The notes under the pieces were generated by a model. That model was not told where the DNA came from and ran no database searches. It saw only the letters and a list, made by a program, of their open reading frames with translations. Shown piece after piece: positions 1 to 8,025 of a DNA stretch of 10,172 nt. This DNA comes from Clostridia bacterium (GTDB taxonomy: Bacteria > Bacillota > Clostridia > Oscillospirales > UBA644). Made by a program: the position numbers and the translations under genes. How positions within the stretch are numbered: position 1 is the stretch's first letter; every line of letters starts with the position of its first letter. The stretch is from positions 1 through 10,172 of the forward strand of contig JAFPBP010000018.1 in NCBI GenBank assembly GCA_017424085.1, in the 5' to 3' direction.

Positions 1-3000
1 ATATTTTCTTCCTTCATGAACCAGGCGACGTCGGTGGGATTGCAGATGTAGGCGGTTTCAAAGAGAATGGAGGGGAAATCACAGAAGCGGGAGACCTGAT
101 AGCAGTTGCAATCGCTTCGGTTCTTCTTCAAGCCCGTTTCCTTGGTGAACTCCTCCAGCATCACATCGGAGAGAAGCTGGCTGTTGCGGTAGCACCAATA
201 GGTGAAGGTTCCGCTCAGAGAGAGGGGATTTCCGCTATGAGAGTTGAAATGAATGGAAACATTCACGTCGGGCTTCAGATCACGGAACTGCAGGATCAGC
301 TCCTCCAGAGAATAGGTACCCTCGCCCTGGTGAGACAGGACCACCGTGGCACCCATGGCGCGAAGCTTTTCGGCGGCAAGCTTGGACAGGGTCAGATTCA
401 GAGTAGATTCGTAGACCTCTTTTTTATTGTAGGTCCCCACCGCACCGCTGTTCTGGCTGTGACCGGGGTCGATGGAAATGACGATCCCCTTCAGAGGCTG
501 ATCGCCCGAGGCAAGCTTGGAGGGATTACGGAAGCTGATGTTCAAGGTGGTTCCGTCGAAGGCGCAGGTATAGCCGTAGATATGGCGCGCTTCTTTATAG
601 GTAAGAACCATGCGGATGGTGGTTTCGTTCATCCGCTCGATCTTGATTGCCGAGAAGAGGGGATTTTCTCCTAAGGTGAAGGAGGGAAGATCGCCCGTCA
701 CGTCATAGAGATAGATCTCCACGTCGGTCTCGTTCATCCAAAGATCATGGAAGACCGTTTCGGTCAGCCCCAAAGAGAAGACCGTATATTTATCGGTATT
801 CTTCATCTTCATGGATTTCCACGCGGATTTATTCAGCTTGCCCGAGATCGCAACAAGATCGGTGGTCGCCATATACATGCCGTTGGACAGCTTCACCGTT
901 CCGTCCGCCTTGGAGAGAACGTTGATCTTGGAGCCCTTGGTGGCAAAGTGATAAAACTCGCGGCAGACCTCCAGATTGGGACGGATGAAGGATTTATCGT
1001 TGACCACCTGCATCACGTAGGAATCGGAATCGTTGATGACCTCTACCATACATCCGGGAGAATACATAGCAGTTTCCTTGCCTTTCTCGGCGTAGAAAAC
1101 AACGTATCCCAGATTGGTGTTGCCGCCGCCGTCCACCTGAGGAAGGGTGAAGGTGCCCGTATAGGTCGCCTTCTTGTAGGTACCGTTGGAGGGGGCTTTG
1201 GTGGTGGTTTTCAGCGTTACCACGTAGGTGCCGATCTTCACCGTCACCTTGGAGCCTGCAGGGGCAACGCAGGACAGAGTCAGGGTTGCGCCCGATTTAT
1301 CGGCAAAGTCAAAGGCGGGAGTAAAGGATCCGCTGACAAAGCCGAAGGAGGACATGGTGGTGGACGATCCTGTATTGGAGGAGGAGGTACGGTTGATCAC
1401 GTATTCCACGGTCTTCCCCTTATGGGTAAAGGTCACCACTGTCTTGCTCTGGGTCAGGGACACATAATGAGCAAAATAGCCGTCCGTGGTACGCTCCACG
1501 GGAACGCCGTCGGCATAGAGGGGGAAGTTGGGATCGGAAATACCGATAATATAGGTGGATTTGTAAGAGGAATCCAGAGTTTCGGAGGTGCGGTCCAGCT
1601 TCAGCTCGGTGCTGATGGGCTTGATATAGAACCGATCCTTGATCTGATCTCCCACGTCGGCATGGTTTTTCACAAGAGAATCGTAACGGAAGAATACCAC
1701 GCCGTCCACCGACGTCAGATTCTCAAGGTAATCCAGCTGTGCGGGAATTTCCTTTCCGCCCTTATATGCGGAGGTGTCCTCGCACCGATAAGCGCCAATG
1801 CCGATATAAAGATCCACGTTGCCTTTGGCGCAAAGGGCATTCCACCAATCGGCGATGGGCTTGAAGGGAGCGGTGGAATGAGAGATCTGGAAATAGATCT
1901 GCGGGCAGATGTAATCCAGCCAGCCTTCCTCCACCCATTTTTTGGTGTCGGCGTATGCCTGCGTGAAGGTCAGATAGCCTCCGATAATATCCACGCCGCC
2001 CGCCATATTGGCAGAGGTGTTCCAGACTGCGGCGGGGCTGATCCCGAACTGAACGGTCGGATCGGCCTTCTTGATGGCATCGTAGCAGTCCTTCACCAAA
2101 GCATTATTGTTTTCCCGTCTCCAATCCTCCAGGGAAAGACCGTTGCCGTACTTTTTGTAGGCATCGCCATCCTTCCATTTGGTCAGATCGTCGGGGTAAA
2201 AATAATCGTCGAAGTGAATGCCGTCCACGTCATATTTCTTCACGATCTCCAGAACGCCGTCGATGATATACTGACGAACCTCGGGGAGCCCCGGATTCAG
2301 ATACAGCTTCGTCCCGTCGGTGACCACCCATTCGGGATGACGAACGGCAGGGTTGGTCTTCGCAAGGGGGGCTGTGGAGGTCGTAGAGGAGGTGACCCGA
2401 TAGGGATTGATCCACGCATGGAAGGACAAGCCGCGGGAGTGGGCAGCCTTGATGGCGTAATCCAGAATATCCATGGGCAATGCATCGCCCTGCTTGGGAA
2501 CGACGAAGGCGGAGGAGGGATAATACTCGGAGGGATACAGCGCATCCCCATTGGGGCGCACCTGGAAATAAACCGTGTTCAGTCCGAAGGAGACGATATT
2601 ATCCATCAAGGTATCGATCTCTTTTTTCAACTGAGTTGCGGTGAGATTGTTGGCGGAGGGGAAATCCAGATTTCCCACCGTTGCGACCCATACACCCTCC
2701 ACGTATTCCGCCTTAACGGAGGTGACGGGCTTCTGAGGCTCCACGGGCACGGGCTCGGTGGCGGTGACGATAAAGTTCTCGCTGTAGCCGCCGTCGGTGG
2801 CGGTGACTACGATCTGAGCGGTTCCGTAGCCGACCACGGTCACAACACCCTTGGAGTTGACGGTTGCAACCTTTTTATTTTTGGAAACGTAGGTCAGATC
2901 CTTCTCGGAGGCGTTGGAGGGCTTGACCGAGGCGGAGATCTGAACGGTGTCGCCGATCTTTTCGGTGGTAAAGGTATAAGACTTCAGAGTTACACCGGTT

Positions 3001-4148
3001 ACGGGAACGTAATCGGAGGGCGCCACGGTCACCTTAAACGTTGCCTTGAAATTGCCTTCCTTGGAGGTTGCGGTGATGGTGGCGGTACCCCGCTTCACGG
3101 CGGTTACGGCGCCCTGAGAAGACACGGTTGCAATGGCGGTATCCGAGGATTTCCAGGTCAGATCCTTGATGCTGGCATCCACGGGATCAAAGACGGGAGT
3201 AATGATATACACCTGCTTCAGGGCGGTAAAGGTATAAGAATCGGTAGTGAAGGAGATCCCCTTCAAGGGTACGTGGAGATCCACGGTAACCTTGCATTCC
3301 GCAGAAAAATCACTTTGTGCACTGCGGACCTGAATGATGGCGGTGCCGTTGGAATGGCAGGTGACCACACCCGTTTCGGGATCGACGGTGGCAACGGTCT
3401 CGTCGCTGGAAGCCCAGATCAGATCCCGCTGGGTGGTATCCTCGGGGGTGAAGATGGGGATCAGCGTCAGAGCATCATCGTCATCGTCAAACACGAATTC
3501 CTTCACGTTCAGCTCCAATCCCATGAGGGGGACGGAATCATCCACAAATACGGTGCACACGTCGGTATGCTTGCCGTCGGGAGAAGAAACGTAGATCTGA
3601 GCGGTGCCGCCCAGATGAGCGGTCACAAACCCCGAGCCGTCCACGGAGACGAACTCGGGAGCGGAGGAAGACCAACGAAATTCGGAAAGAGGCAGGGACG
3701 CGGGCTCCCGCTGAAGATTCAAGCGGGCGCTCTGTCCGGGGACAAGAACAAGGTTGGAGGATTCAAACGAGAGAGAAGAAACAACCGACACCGAAACGGT
3801 GCAATGCGCAACGGCAGCCCCGTAGCCTCCCCGCACGGTAATGATCGCTTTCCCGTTTCCTACGGGGGTTACGACGCCGTCCGAGGAGACCGAAGCGATT
3901 CCATCATCCGAAGAAGACCAGGTCAACTCTTCGGGTGAAATGGTGTCGGGAATGACACTTACCGTCAGACGGTAAGTGTCATTGAAGGTCAAGAACGACA
4001 GTTCTTCCCGATCCAGGGTCAACTGCTCCACGGGGACAGGCTCGTTGTACCGAAGCACGGAACGAACCGAAAAGCCCACGGCGATCAGGGCGATCACGGC
4101 AAAGACCGGAATCAGAATGCGTAAGGGGGAAACTCGATTCAAACTCAT
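1..4148 (-). CDS. Membrane-anchored multidomain peptidoglycan hydrolase: five Big_2 repeats, GHL10 glycosidase-like domain, C-terminal Amidase_3 (3' end outside window)
   Basis: I translated this frame codon by codon from ATG at 4148 and found 1382 open codons with no stop; the last residues lie beyond base 1. Residues about 10-28 form one hydrophobic segment flanked by Arg, with no lipobox, so a signal anchor or signal peptide. Five Ig-like repeats with the 'TWSSSD..VATV...G.VT..G.ATI' pattern occupy about 41-463. A Pro-rich linker leads to a GHL10 (DUF187) domain at about 482-825, with EGVWVATV at 484 onward, HFDDY at 645-649 and the WLDYICPQIYF motif near 743-753. An Ig-like strand domain (about 844-920), an SH3-like stretch (about 1066-1100) and an AMIN-like beta region precede Amidase_3 from about 1221. 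The amidase has DPGH (H1230), E1247, SIHFNS (H1300) and FETAY (E1364), the expected Zn ligands and catalytic Glu. It should cut the MurNAc-L-Ala bond outside the membrane. The glycosidase activity is inferred from the family. Confidence 0.93.
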   Translation of the reverse strand, partial: MSLNRVSPLRILIPVFAVIALIAVGFSVRSVLRYNEPVPVEQLTLDREELSFLTFNDTYRLTVSVIPDTISPEELTWSSSDDGIASVSSDGVVTPVGNGKAIITVRGGYGAAVAHCTVSVSVVSSLSFESSNLVLVPGQSARLNLQREPASLPLSEFRWSSSAPEFVSVDGSGFVTAHLGGTAQIYVSSPDGKHTDVCTVFVDDSVPLMGLELNVKEFVFDDDDDALTLIPIFTPEDTTQRDLIWASSDETVATVDPETGVVTCHSNGTAIIQVRSAQSDFSAECKVTVDLHVPLKGISFTTDSYTFTALKQVYIITPVFDPVDASIKDLTWKSSDTAIATVSSQGAVTAVKRGTATITATSKEGNFKATFKVTVAPSDYVPVTGVTLKSYTFTTEKIGDTVQISASVKPSNASEKDLTYVSKNKKVATVNSKGVVTVVGYGTAQIVVTATDGGYSENFIVTATEPVPVEPQKPVTSVKAEYVEGVWVATVGNLDFPSANNLTATQLKKEIDTLMDNIVSFGLNTVYFQVRPNGDALYPSEYYPSSAFVVPKQGDALPMDILDYAIKAAHSRGLSFHAWINPYRVTSSTTSTAPLAKTNPAVRHPEWVVTDGTKLYLNPGLPEVRQYIIDGVLEIVKKYDVDGIHFDDYFYPDDLTKWKDGDAYKKYGNGLSLEDWRRENNNALVKDCYDAIKKADPTVQFGISPAAVWNTSANMAGGVDIIGGYLTFTQAYADTKKWVEEGWLDYICPQIYFQISHSTAPFKPIADWWNALCAKGNVDLYIGIGAYRCEDTSAYKGGKEIPAQLDYLENLTSVDGVVFFRYDSLVKNHADVGDQIKDRFYIKPISTELKLDRTSETLDSSYKSTYIIGISDPNFPLYADGVPVERTTDGYFAHYVSLTQSKTVVTFTHKGKTVEYVINRTSSSNTGSSTTMSSFGFVSGSFTPAFDFADKSGATLTLSCVAPAGSKVTVKIGTYVVTLKTTTKAPSNGTYKKATYTGTFTLPQVDGGGNTNLGYVVFYAEKGKETAMYSPGCMVEVINDSDSYVMQVVNDKSFIRPNLEVCREFYHFATKGSKINVLSKADGTVKLSNGMYMATTDLVAISGKLNKSAWKSMKMKNTDKYTVFSLGLTETVFHDLWMNETDVEIYLYDVTGDLPSFTLGENPLFSAIKIERMNETTIRMVLTYKEARHIYGYTCAFDGTTLNISFRNPSKLASGDQPLKGIVISIDPGHSQNSGAVGTYNKKEVYESTLNLTLSKLAAEKLRAMGATVVLSHQGEGTYSLEELILQFRDLKPDVNVSIHFNSHSGNPLSLSGTFTYWCYRNSQLLSDVMLEEFTKETGLKKNRSDCNCYQVSRFCDFPSILFETAYICNPTDVAWFMKEEN
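3951..3983. repeat. Perfect 33-base palindrome inside the envelope hydrolase coding region
   Basis: The left arm AATGACACTTACCGTC (3951-3966) is the exact reverse complement of the right arm (3968-3983), with a single central base at 3967. The match stops on both sides (G at 3950 against G at 3984). It falls on codon boundaries and encodes residues 56-66 (NDTYRLTVSVI) of the first Ig-like repeat, which fits the Big_2 pattern, so the reading frame is not disturbed. In mRNA it would fold into a long hairpin about 165 bases after the start codon. Function unknown. Confidence 0.9.
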
Positions 4149-4154
4149 AAAAAT

Positions 4155-4160
4155 CCTCTC
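4155..4160 (-). promoter_or_regulatory. Ribosome binding site of the envelope hydrolase gene
   Basis: The minus strand reads GAGAGG followed by six bases (ATTTTT) and then ATG at 4148. This fixes the start of the large envelope gene just upstream of its membrane segment. It sits in the 33-base gap after the HIT gene, which shows no hairpin-plus-T-run terminator, so read-through from the HIT gene is likely. Confidence 0.8.
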
Positions 4161-4181
4161 AACGATGGGGAAAACTCGAAC

Positions 4182-4523
4182 TCAGATCATGGACTCGCTC
4201 ATACCCTCTTTGCCTGCAAGCAGGTGAAAGTGGATATGCTGAACGGTCTGCCCTGCGGCGGCACCGCAGTTATTGATGATGCGGTAGCCGTCGGAAAGAC
4301 CCAACTCCTTCGCCACCTTCGCAATGGCGACGAAGATCTTGGAAATGATCTCAGCGTTGGACGCGTCGATATCGTCGGCGCAGGTCAGGATATGCTCCTT
4401 GGGCATGAAGACGATATGGACGGGCGCTTGGGGATTGATGTCATAGATGGCAAGGACGGAGTCGTCCTCGTACGCCTTTTTGGAAGGGATCTCCCCTGCA
4501 ACGATTTTACAAAAAACGCACAT
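4182..4523 (-). CDS. HIT-family (Hint-like) nucleotide hydrolase
   Basis: This 113-residue protein has the usual length of a bacterial Hint/HIT protein. The family motif QHIHFH lies at 95-100, with the histidine triad H96, H98 and H100; H98 would be the nucleophile on the alpha phosphate. The N-terminus MCVFCKIVAGEIPS with C2 and C5, FMPKEHI at 39-45 and NN at 84-85 are typical of the family. Hint enzymes are cytoplasmic hydrolases of nucleoside 5'-phosphoramidates and also of aminoacyl-adenylates. The gene lies 16 bases after alaS with its own AAAGGAG site, so it is almost certainly co-transcribed. A role in clearing alanyl-AMP is an attractive inference from this position, but the substrate cannot be read from the sequence. 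No truncation or odd composition was seen. Confidence 0.95.
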   Translation of the reverse strand: MCVFCKIVAGEIPSKKAYEDDSVLAIYDINPQAPVHIVFMPKEHILTCADDIDASNAEIISKIFVAIAKVAKELGLSDGYRIINNCGAAAGQTVQHIHFHLLAGKEGMSESMI

Positions 4524-4531
4524 GGCAGAGA

Positions 4532-4538
4532 CTCCTTT
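4532..4538 (-). promoter_or_regulatory. Ribosome binding site of the HIT gene
   Basis: The minus strand reads AAAGGAG, eight bases before ATG at 4523. It begins right after the alaS stop codon (TAA, 4542-4540), so the two genes are tightly spaced on one transcript. Confidence 0.8.
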
Positions 4539-4539
4539 C

Positions 4540-7155
4540 TTATTTCACAAGCTCACGGACCGCAGCGGGAACCTCGGCGAGGTGGGACGCATCCCGTCCG
4601 CCTGCGGCGGCACAATCGGGACGTCCGCCACCGCCGCCACCGCACATGGTTGCGGCTTTCTTGACAAGATTTCCTGCGTGATTGCCCTTCTTCACGGCAT
4701 TGGCACCGCAAGCGGAGGCAAACATGACCTTACCGTCGGCGGTTGCGGAAAGAAGAATAACCGCATCGGCGTTCATAACGCGCAGCTGATCGGCAACCGA
4801 ACGGAGGAAGGCGGCGTCTCCGTCCACGGTGCAGCAGACGAAGGGAGTTCCGTTCACGTCCTCGGCTTTTGCCAGAAGGGACTGAGCAAATGCAGACGCC
4901 TGCTTCTCGTTCAGCTCGGCGATCTGCTTCTGAGCAGACTTCAGCTCGTTCATCACAGCCTCGCAACGGCCCTCCAGATCGGCGGCGTTGCCCTTCAGGG
5001 CGGCGGCAGAACGGGCGATGAGGGTCTCCTTTTCCTCCAGAAGGGTCAGAACGTTCAGACCCGTGGCGGCTTCGATGCGGCGAACCCCTGCGGAAATGCC
5101 CGATTCGGAGAGAATATGGAACATACCGATGTGGGCGGTGTTGCCTACGTGGGTACCGGCGCAGAATTCGGTGGAAACGTCGCCCATCTTCACCACGCGG
5201 ACCTCCTTGCCGTACTTCTCACCGAAGAGAGCGATGGCGCCGGAGCGCTGAGCTTCCTCGATGGGCATGACGGTGGCGTTCACGGGGAGGGCGGCGAAGA
5301 TATATTCGTTGACGATGGCTTCGGTCTTCTTGATTTCTTCGGGAGTCATCGCGGCGAAATGGGTAAAGTCGAAGCGCATGCGATGCTCATCCACGTAGGA
5401 GCCCGCCTGGGAAACATGATCTCCCAGAACGGTACGCAGAGCAGACTGCAGAAGATGTGCGGAAGAGTGATCCCGACGGATCGCCGCGCGGCGGCAGGCA
5501 TCCACGGTCAGGGTCACGGTCTGCCCCACCGACAGAGCGCCGTCGGTCAGAGTGCAGAGATGGAGGAACACGCCCTCGGTCTTCTTCACGTCGGTTACTG
5601 CAACCGAAAGACCGTCGGCGGTGATGGTGCCGGTGTCGCCCACCTGACCGCCGCCTTCGCCGTAGAAGACGGTGCGGTCAAAGACCACGGTGCAATCCCC
5701 TTCGCTGACCGAATCAACCGATTCGTCATCCACGAAGATGGCAAGGACCTTGCCCTCGCACACGTCTGCCTCATAACCCAAAAACTCGGTCTTGGCAAGG
5801 GCGGTAATGGCGCCCTTGGTGGCGTCGGACCAGCCGCTGATGTTGGCACGGGCGTTGCGGGCGCGGGTCTTCTGCTCCTGCATGAGAACGGCAAAGCCGT
5901 CTTCGTCCACGTTCACACCCTTTTCGGAAGCGATCTCGCGGGTCAGGTCAATGGGGAAGCCGTAGGTATCGTACAGCTTGAACACGTCGGCGCCGCACAG
6001 AGTCTTCTCGCCCTTTTCCTCCACGGCAAGAAGCATATCGGACAGAATGGCAAGCCCTGCGTCGATGGTGGCGTCGAAGCGCTCCTCCTCCAGAGAAAGA
6101 ACCTTCTTGATAAAGGCAGCCTTGTCCTTCAATTCAGGATATGCGCCTTCGTTGTCACGAATGACGATATCGCACAGCTCTCCGCCCAGGAACGCACCGT
6201 CGATGCCCAGCAGGCGACCGTGACGGGCGGCGCGGCGGATGATGCGGCGAAGCACGTAACCACGGCCCTCGTTGGAGGGAAGAACGCCGTCGCAGATCAT
6301 GAAGGAGGCGCTTCTCACGTGGTCGGTGATAATGCGGATGGAAACGTCGTTATCGGCATCCTTGCCGTATTCCTTATGGCAAAGAGCGCAAACGGTGTTC
6401 AGAATATTGCGGACGGTATCCACCTCGAACATGTTATCCACGCCCTGCATGACGCAGGCGAGGCGCTCCAGACCCATGCCGGTATCGATATTCTTCTGAA
6501 CCAGCTCGGTGTAGTTGCCGTTGCCGTCGTTGTTGAACTGAGAGAAAACGTTATTCCAGATCTCCATGTAGCGGTCGCAGTCACAACCGGGCTTACAATC
6601 GGGAGAGCCGCAACCATACTTTTCGCCGCGGTCGAAATAGATCTCGGAGCAGGGACCGCAGGGGCCGCTGCCGTGCTCCCAGAAGTTGTCCGCCTTACCC
6701 AGACGAACGATATGCTCCTCGGGAACGCCGATCTTATCCTTCCAGATGCGGAAGGCTTCCTCGTCACCCTCGTAGATGGAGGGCCACAGGAGATTTTCGG
6801 GGATCTCCATGACCTTGGTCAGAAATTCCCAAGAGAATTCGATGGCTTCTTCCTTGAAATAATCGCCGAAGGAGAAGTTACCGAGCATTTCAAAATAGGT
6901 GCCGTGACGGGCAGTCTTGCCCACGCGCTCCAGGTCGGGAGTGCGGATGCACTTCTGGCAGGTGGTCACGCGACGGCGGGGAGGCTCTTCTTCCCCCGTA
7001 AAGTATTTCTTCATGGGAGCCATGCCGGAGTTGATGAGAAGAAGAGATTTGTCGTTGATGGGAACCAAAGGATAACTGGGAAGACGGAGATGTCCCTTGC
7101 TTTCAAAATACGAGAGGAACTTCTCGCGAATTTCATTCAAACCCATGCTGTGCAT
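4540..7155 (-). CDS. alaS: Alanine--tRNA ligase
   Basis: The product is 871 residues, close to the E. coli enzyme. It charges tRNA-Ala with alanine in the cytoplasm and edits Ser/Gly mischarging. The catalytic domain shows INSGMAPMKKYFTG (41-54), RTPDLERVGKTARHGTYFEM (71-90), the GNFSFGDYF stretch (92-100) and MGLERL (227-232). The editing domain has FYGEGGGQVGD (497-507), HSSAH (H563, H567) and CAGTH (C665, H669), so all four zinc ligands are present. The C-terminal DHHA1/C-Ala part ends with a Gly-rich segment at 839-853. A Cys-rich insertion lies at 182-193. The frame stays open upstream to 7464 inside ispE, but the best start is ATG at 7155, which has an AGGAAG site. ATG at 7146 is also possible; ATG at 7188 has no such site. 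The gene lies 35 bases after ispE and 16 before the HIT gene. Confidence 0.98.
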   Translation of the reverse strand: MHSMGLNEIREKFLSYFESKGHLRLPSYPLVPINDKSLLLINSGMAPMKKYFTGEEEPPRRRVTTCQKCIRTPDLERVGKTARHGTYFEMLGNFSFGDYFKEEAIEFSWEFLTKVMEIPENLLWPSIYEGDEEAFRIWKDKIGVPEEHIVRLGKADNFWEHGSGPCGPCSEIYFDRGEKYGCGSPDCKPGCDCDRYMEIWNNVFSQFNNDGNGNYTELVQKNIDTGMGLERLACVMQGVDNMFEVDTVRNILNTVCALCHKEYGKDADNDVSIRIITDHVRSASFMICDGVLPSNEGRGYVLRRIIRRAARHGRLLGIDGAFLGGELCDIVIRDNEGAYPELKDKAAFIKKVLSLEEERFDATIDAGLAILSDMLLAVEEKGEKTLCGADVFKLYDTYGFPIDLTREIASEKGVNVDEDGFAVLMQEQKTRARNARANISGWSDATKGAITALAKTEFLGYEADVCEGKVLAIFVDDESVDSVSEGDCTVVFDRTVFYGEGGGQVGDTGTITADGLSVAVTDVKKTEGVFLHLCTLTDGALSVGQTVTLTVDACRRAAIRRDHSSAHLLQSALRTVLGDHVSQAGSYVDEHRMRFDFTHFAAMTPEEIKKTEAIVNEYIFAALPVNATVMPIEEAQRSGAIALFGEKYGKEVRVVKMGDVSTEFCAGTHVGNTAHIGMFHILSESGISAGVRRIEAATGLNVLTLLEEKETLIARSAAALKGNAADLEGRCEAVMNELKSAQKQIAELNEKQASAFAQSLLAKAEDVNGTPFVCCTVDGDAAFLRSVADQLRVMNADAVILLSATADGKVMFASACGANAVKKGNHAGNLVKKAATMCGGGGGGRPDCAAAGGRDASHLAEVPAAVRELVK

Positions 7156-7164
7156 TGTATTGTA

Positions 7165-7170
7165 CTTCCT
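7165..7170 (-). promoter_or_regulatory. Ribosome binding site that fixes the alaS start
   Basis: The minus strand reads AGGAAG (within GAAAGGAAG), nine bases before ATG at 7155. The in-frame ATG at 7188 lies upstream of this site and is preceded only by an A-rich stretch that overlaps the end of ispE. This favours 7155, giving a protein of normal length. Confidence 0.7.
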
Positions 7171-7190
7171 TTCAAAAGGTGATTTCATTT

Positions 7191-8024
7191 TTATGAAACA
7201 AAGCGGCAGATCGTTTTGAATTCCGCTTTGATGGCATTCATGGCAGTCCGTGCGGACTCCTCGTCGGGGAACAGTCCGAACACGGCGCTTCCGCTTCCCG
7301 TCATTTCCGCCGCAACGGCACCCAAGGCTCGCAGATCCGATTTCAGACGCAGGACCGAGGGACAGAGGCGGGAGGAGGGAAGGGTCAGCTGATTGGAGAT
7401 ATACGGCGCGGGATCGACCCCTTGACGAAGCGCGTTCAGAAAGGCGTCGGTGGTGGCAGGACAATCGCCCGCATCCTCGTCGTAGAGGCGGTAGACGTCA
7501 ACGGTAGATGCCGCCTCGTTGGTTTTAACGAGCAGGATCACGTAATCGATCCGGGGAGGCAGAGGCGTGAGCTTATCACCGATGCCCTCCGCGTGGCACA
7601 AGCCGCCCTTCAGAAAGAAGGGAACGTCGGCGCCGATGGATCGGGCAACTGCAAGGACCCTCGGATCGTCGGTTGGGATCGAATAATGCTCACAAAGCAT
7701 TTTGATCACCGCCGCCGCATCGGAGGAGCCTCCGCCCAAGCCTGCACAGGTGGGGATCCGCTTCTCCAGATGGATCGCAAAGCCGTCGGTCAGATCGAAC
7801 TGCCGAAGAAATGCGTTTGCGGCGCGGACACAGAGGTTTTTCTCTCCCGTCGCAAGCGTCGGATCATCGCAGGTCATGGTAACGCCCTTGTCCGAAGGAG
7901 TCAGAACCACCCGATCGGCAAGGGAAATCTCGGCAAAGACCGAGGAAAGAAGGTGATACCGCCGCTCGTCCAGCCCCGTAATATCCAGAGTCAGATTCAG
8001 CTTGGCGTAAGCGATCGCTTCCAT
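7191..8024 (-). CDS. ispE: 4-diphosphocytidyl-2-C-methyl-D-erythritol kinase
   Basis: This 277-residue GHMP kinase phosphorylates the 2-hydroxyl of CDP-methylerythritol with ATP, a middle step of the MEP route to isoprenoid precursors. The N-terminal motif AYAKLNLTLDITG (5-17) contains the conserved Lys (K8) and Asn (N10). The ATP loop PTCAGLGGGSSDAA spans 91-104. SIGADVPFF (129-137) carries the catalytic Asp D133, and MTGSGSAVFGLF (241-252) is the third GHMP motif. The frame extends upstream to 8159 inside the aminotransferase gene, but the family N-terminus begins at ATG 8024, which has a GGAGGG site, so I use that start. It follows the aminotransferase stop codon by one base, which points to translational coupling. 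The MEP pathway is expected in Clostridia. Confidence 0.97.
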   Translation of the reverse strand: MEAIAYAKLNLTLDITGLDERRYHLLSSVFAEISLADRVVLTPSDKGVTMTCDDPTLATGEKNLCVRAANAFLRQFDLTDGFAIHLEKRIPTCAGLGGGSSDAAAVIKMLCEHYSIPTDDPRVLAVARSIGADVPFFLKGGLCHAEGIGDKLTPLPPRIDYVILLVKTNEAASTVDVYRLYDEDAGDCPATTDAFLNALRQGVDPAPYISNQLTLPSSRLCPSVLRLKSDLRALGAVAAEMTGSGSAVFGLFPDEESARTAMNAIKAEFKTICRFVS

Positions 8025-8025
8025 A

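Noticed and set aside
237..674. 145-codon plus-strand open frame
   Set aside because: Antisense of the Amidase_3 region, in the same register as the longer antisense frame; no recognisable domain.
747..3938. 1063-codon plus-strand open frame
   Set aside because: It is the exact codon-aligned antisense of the envelope hydrolase gene. The translation is Gly/His/Ile-rich with no family resemblance, whereas the minus strand gives clear Big_2, GHL10 and amidase domains.
4149..4181. Terminator between the HIT gene and the envelope gene
   Set aside because: No stable hairpin followed by a T-run on the minus strand; the T-run present lies between the ribosome binding site and the start codon.
4447..7182. 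911-codon plus-strand open frame
   Set aside because: Codon-aligned antisense of alaS, whose catalytic and editing motifs are all on the minus strand.
7156..7464. N-terminal extension of AlaS to 7464
   Set aside because: The extra residues overlap ispE, have no AlaS resemblance, and a good ribosome binding site precedes ATG at 7155.
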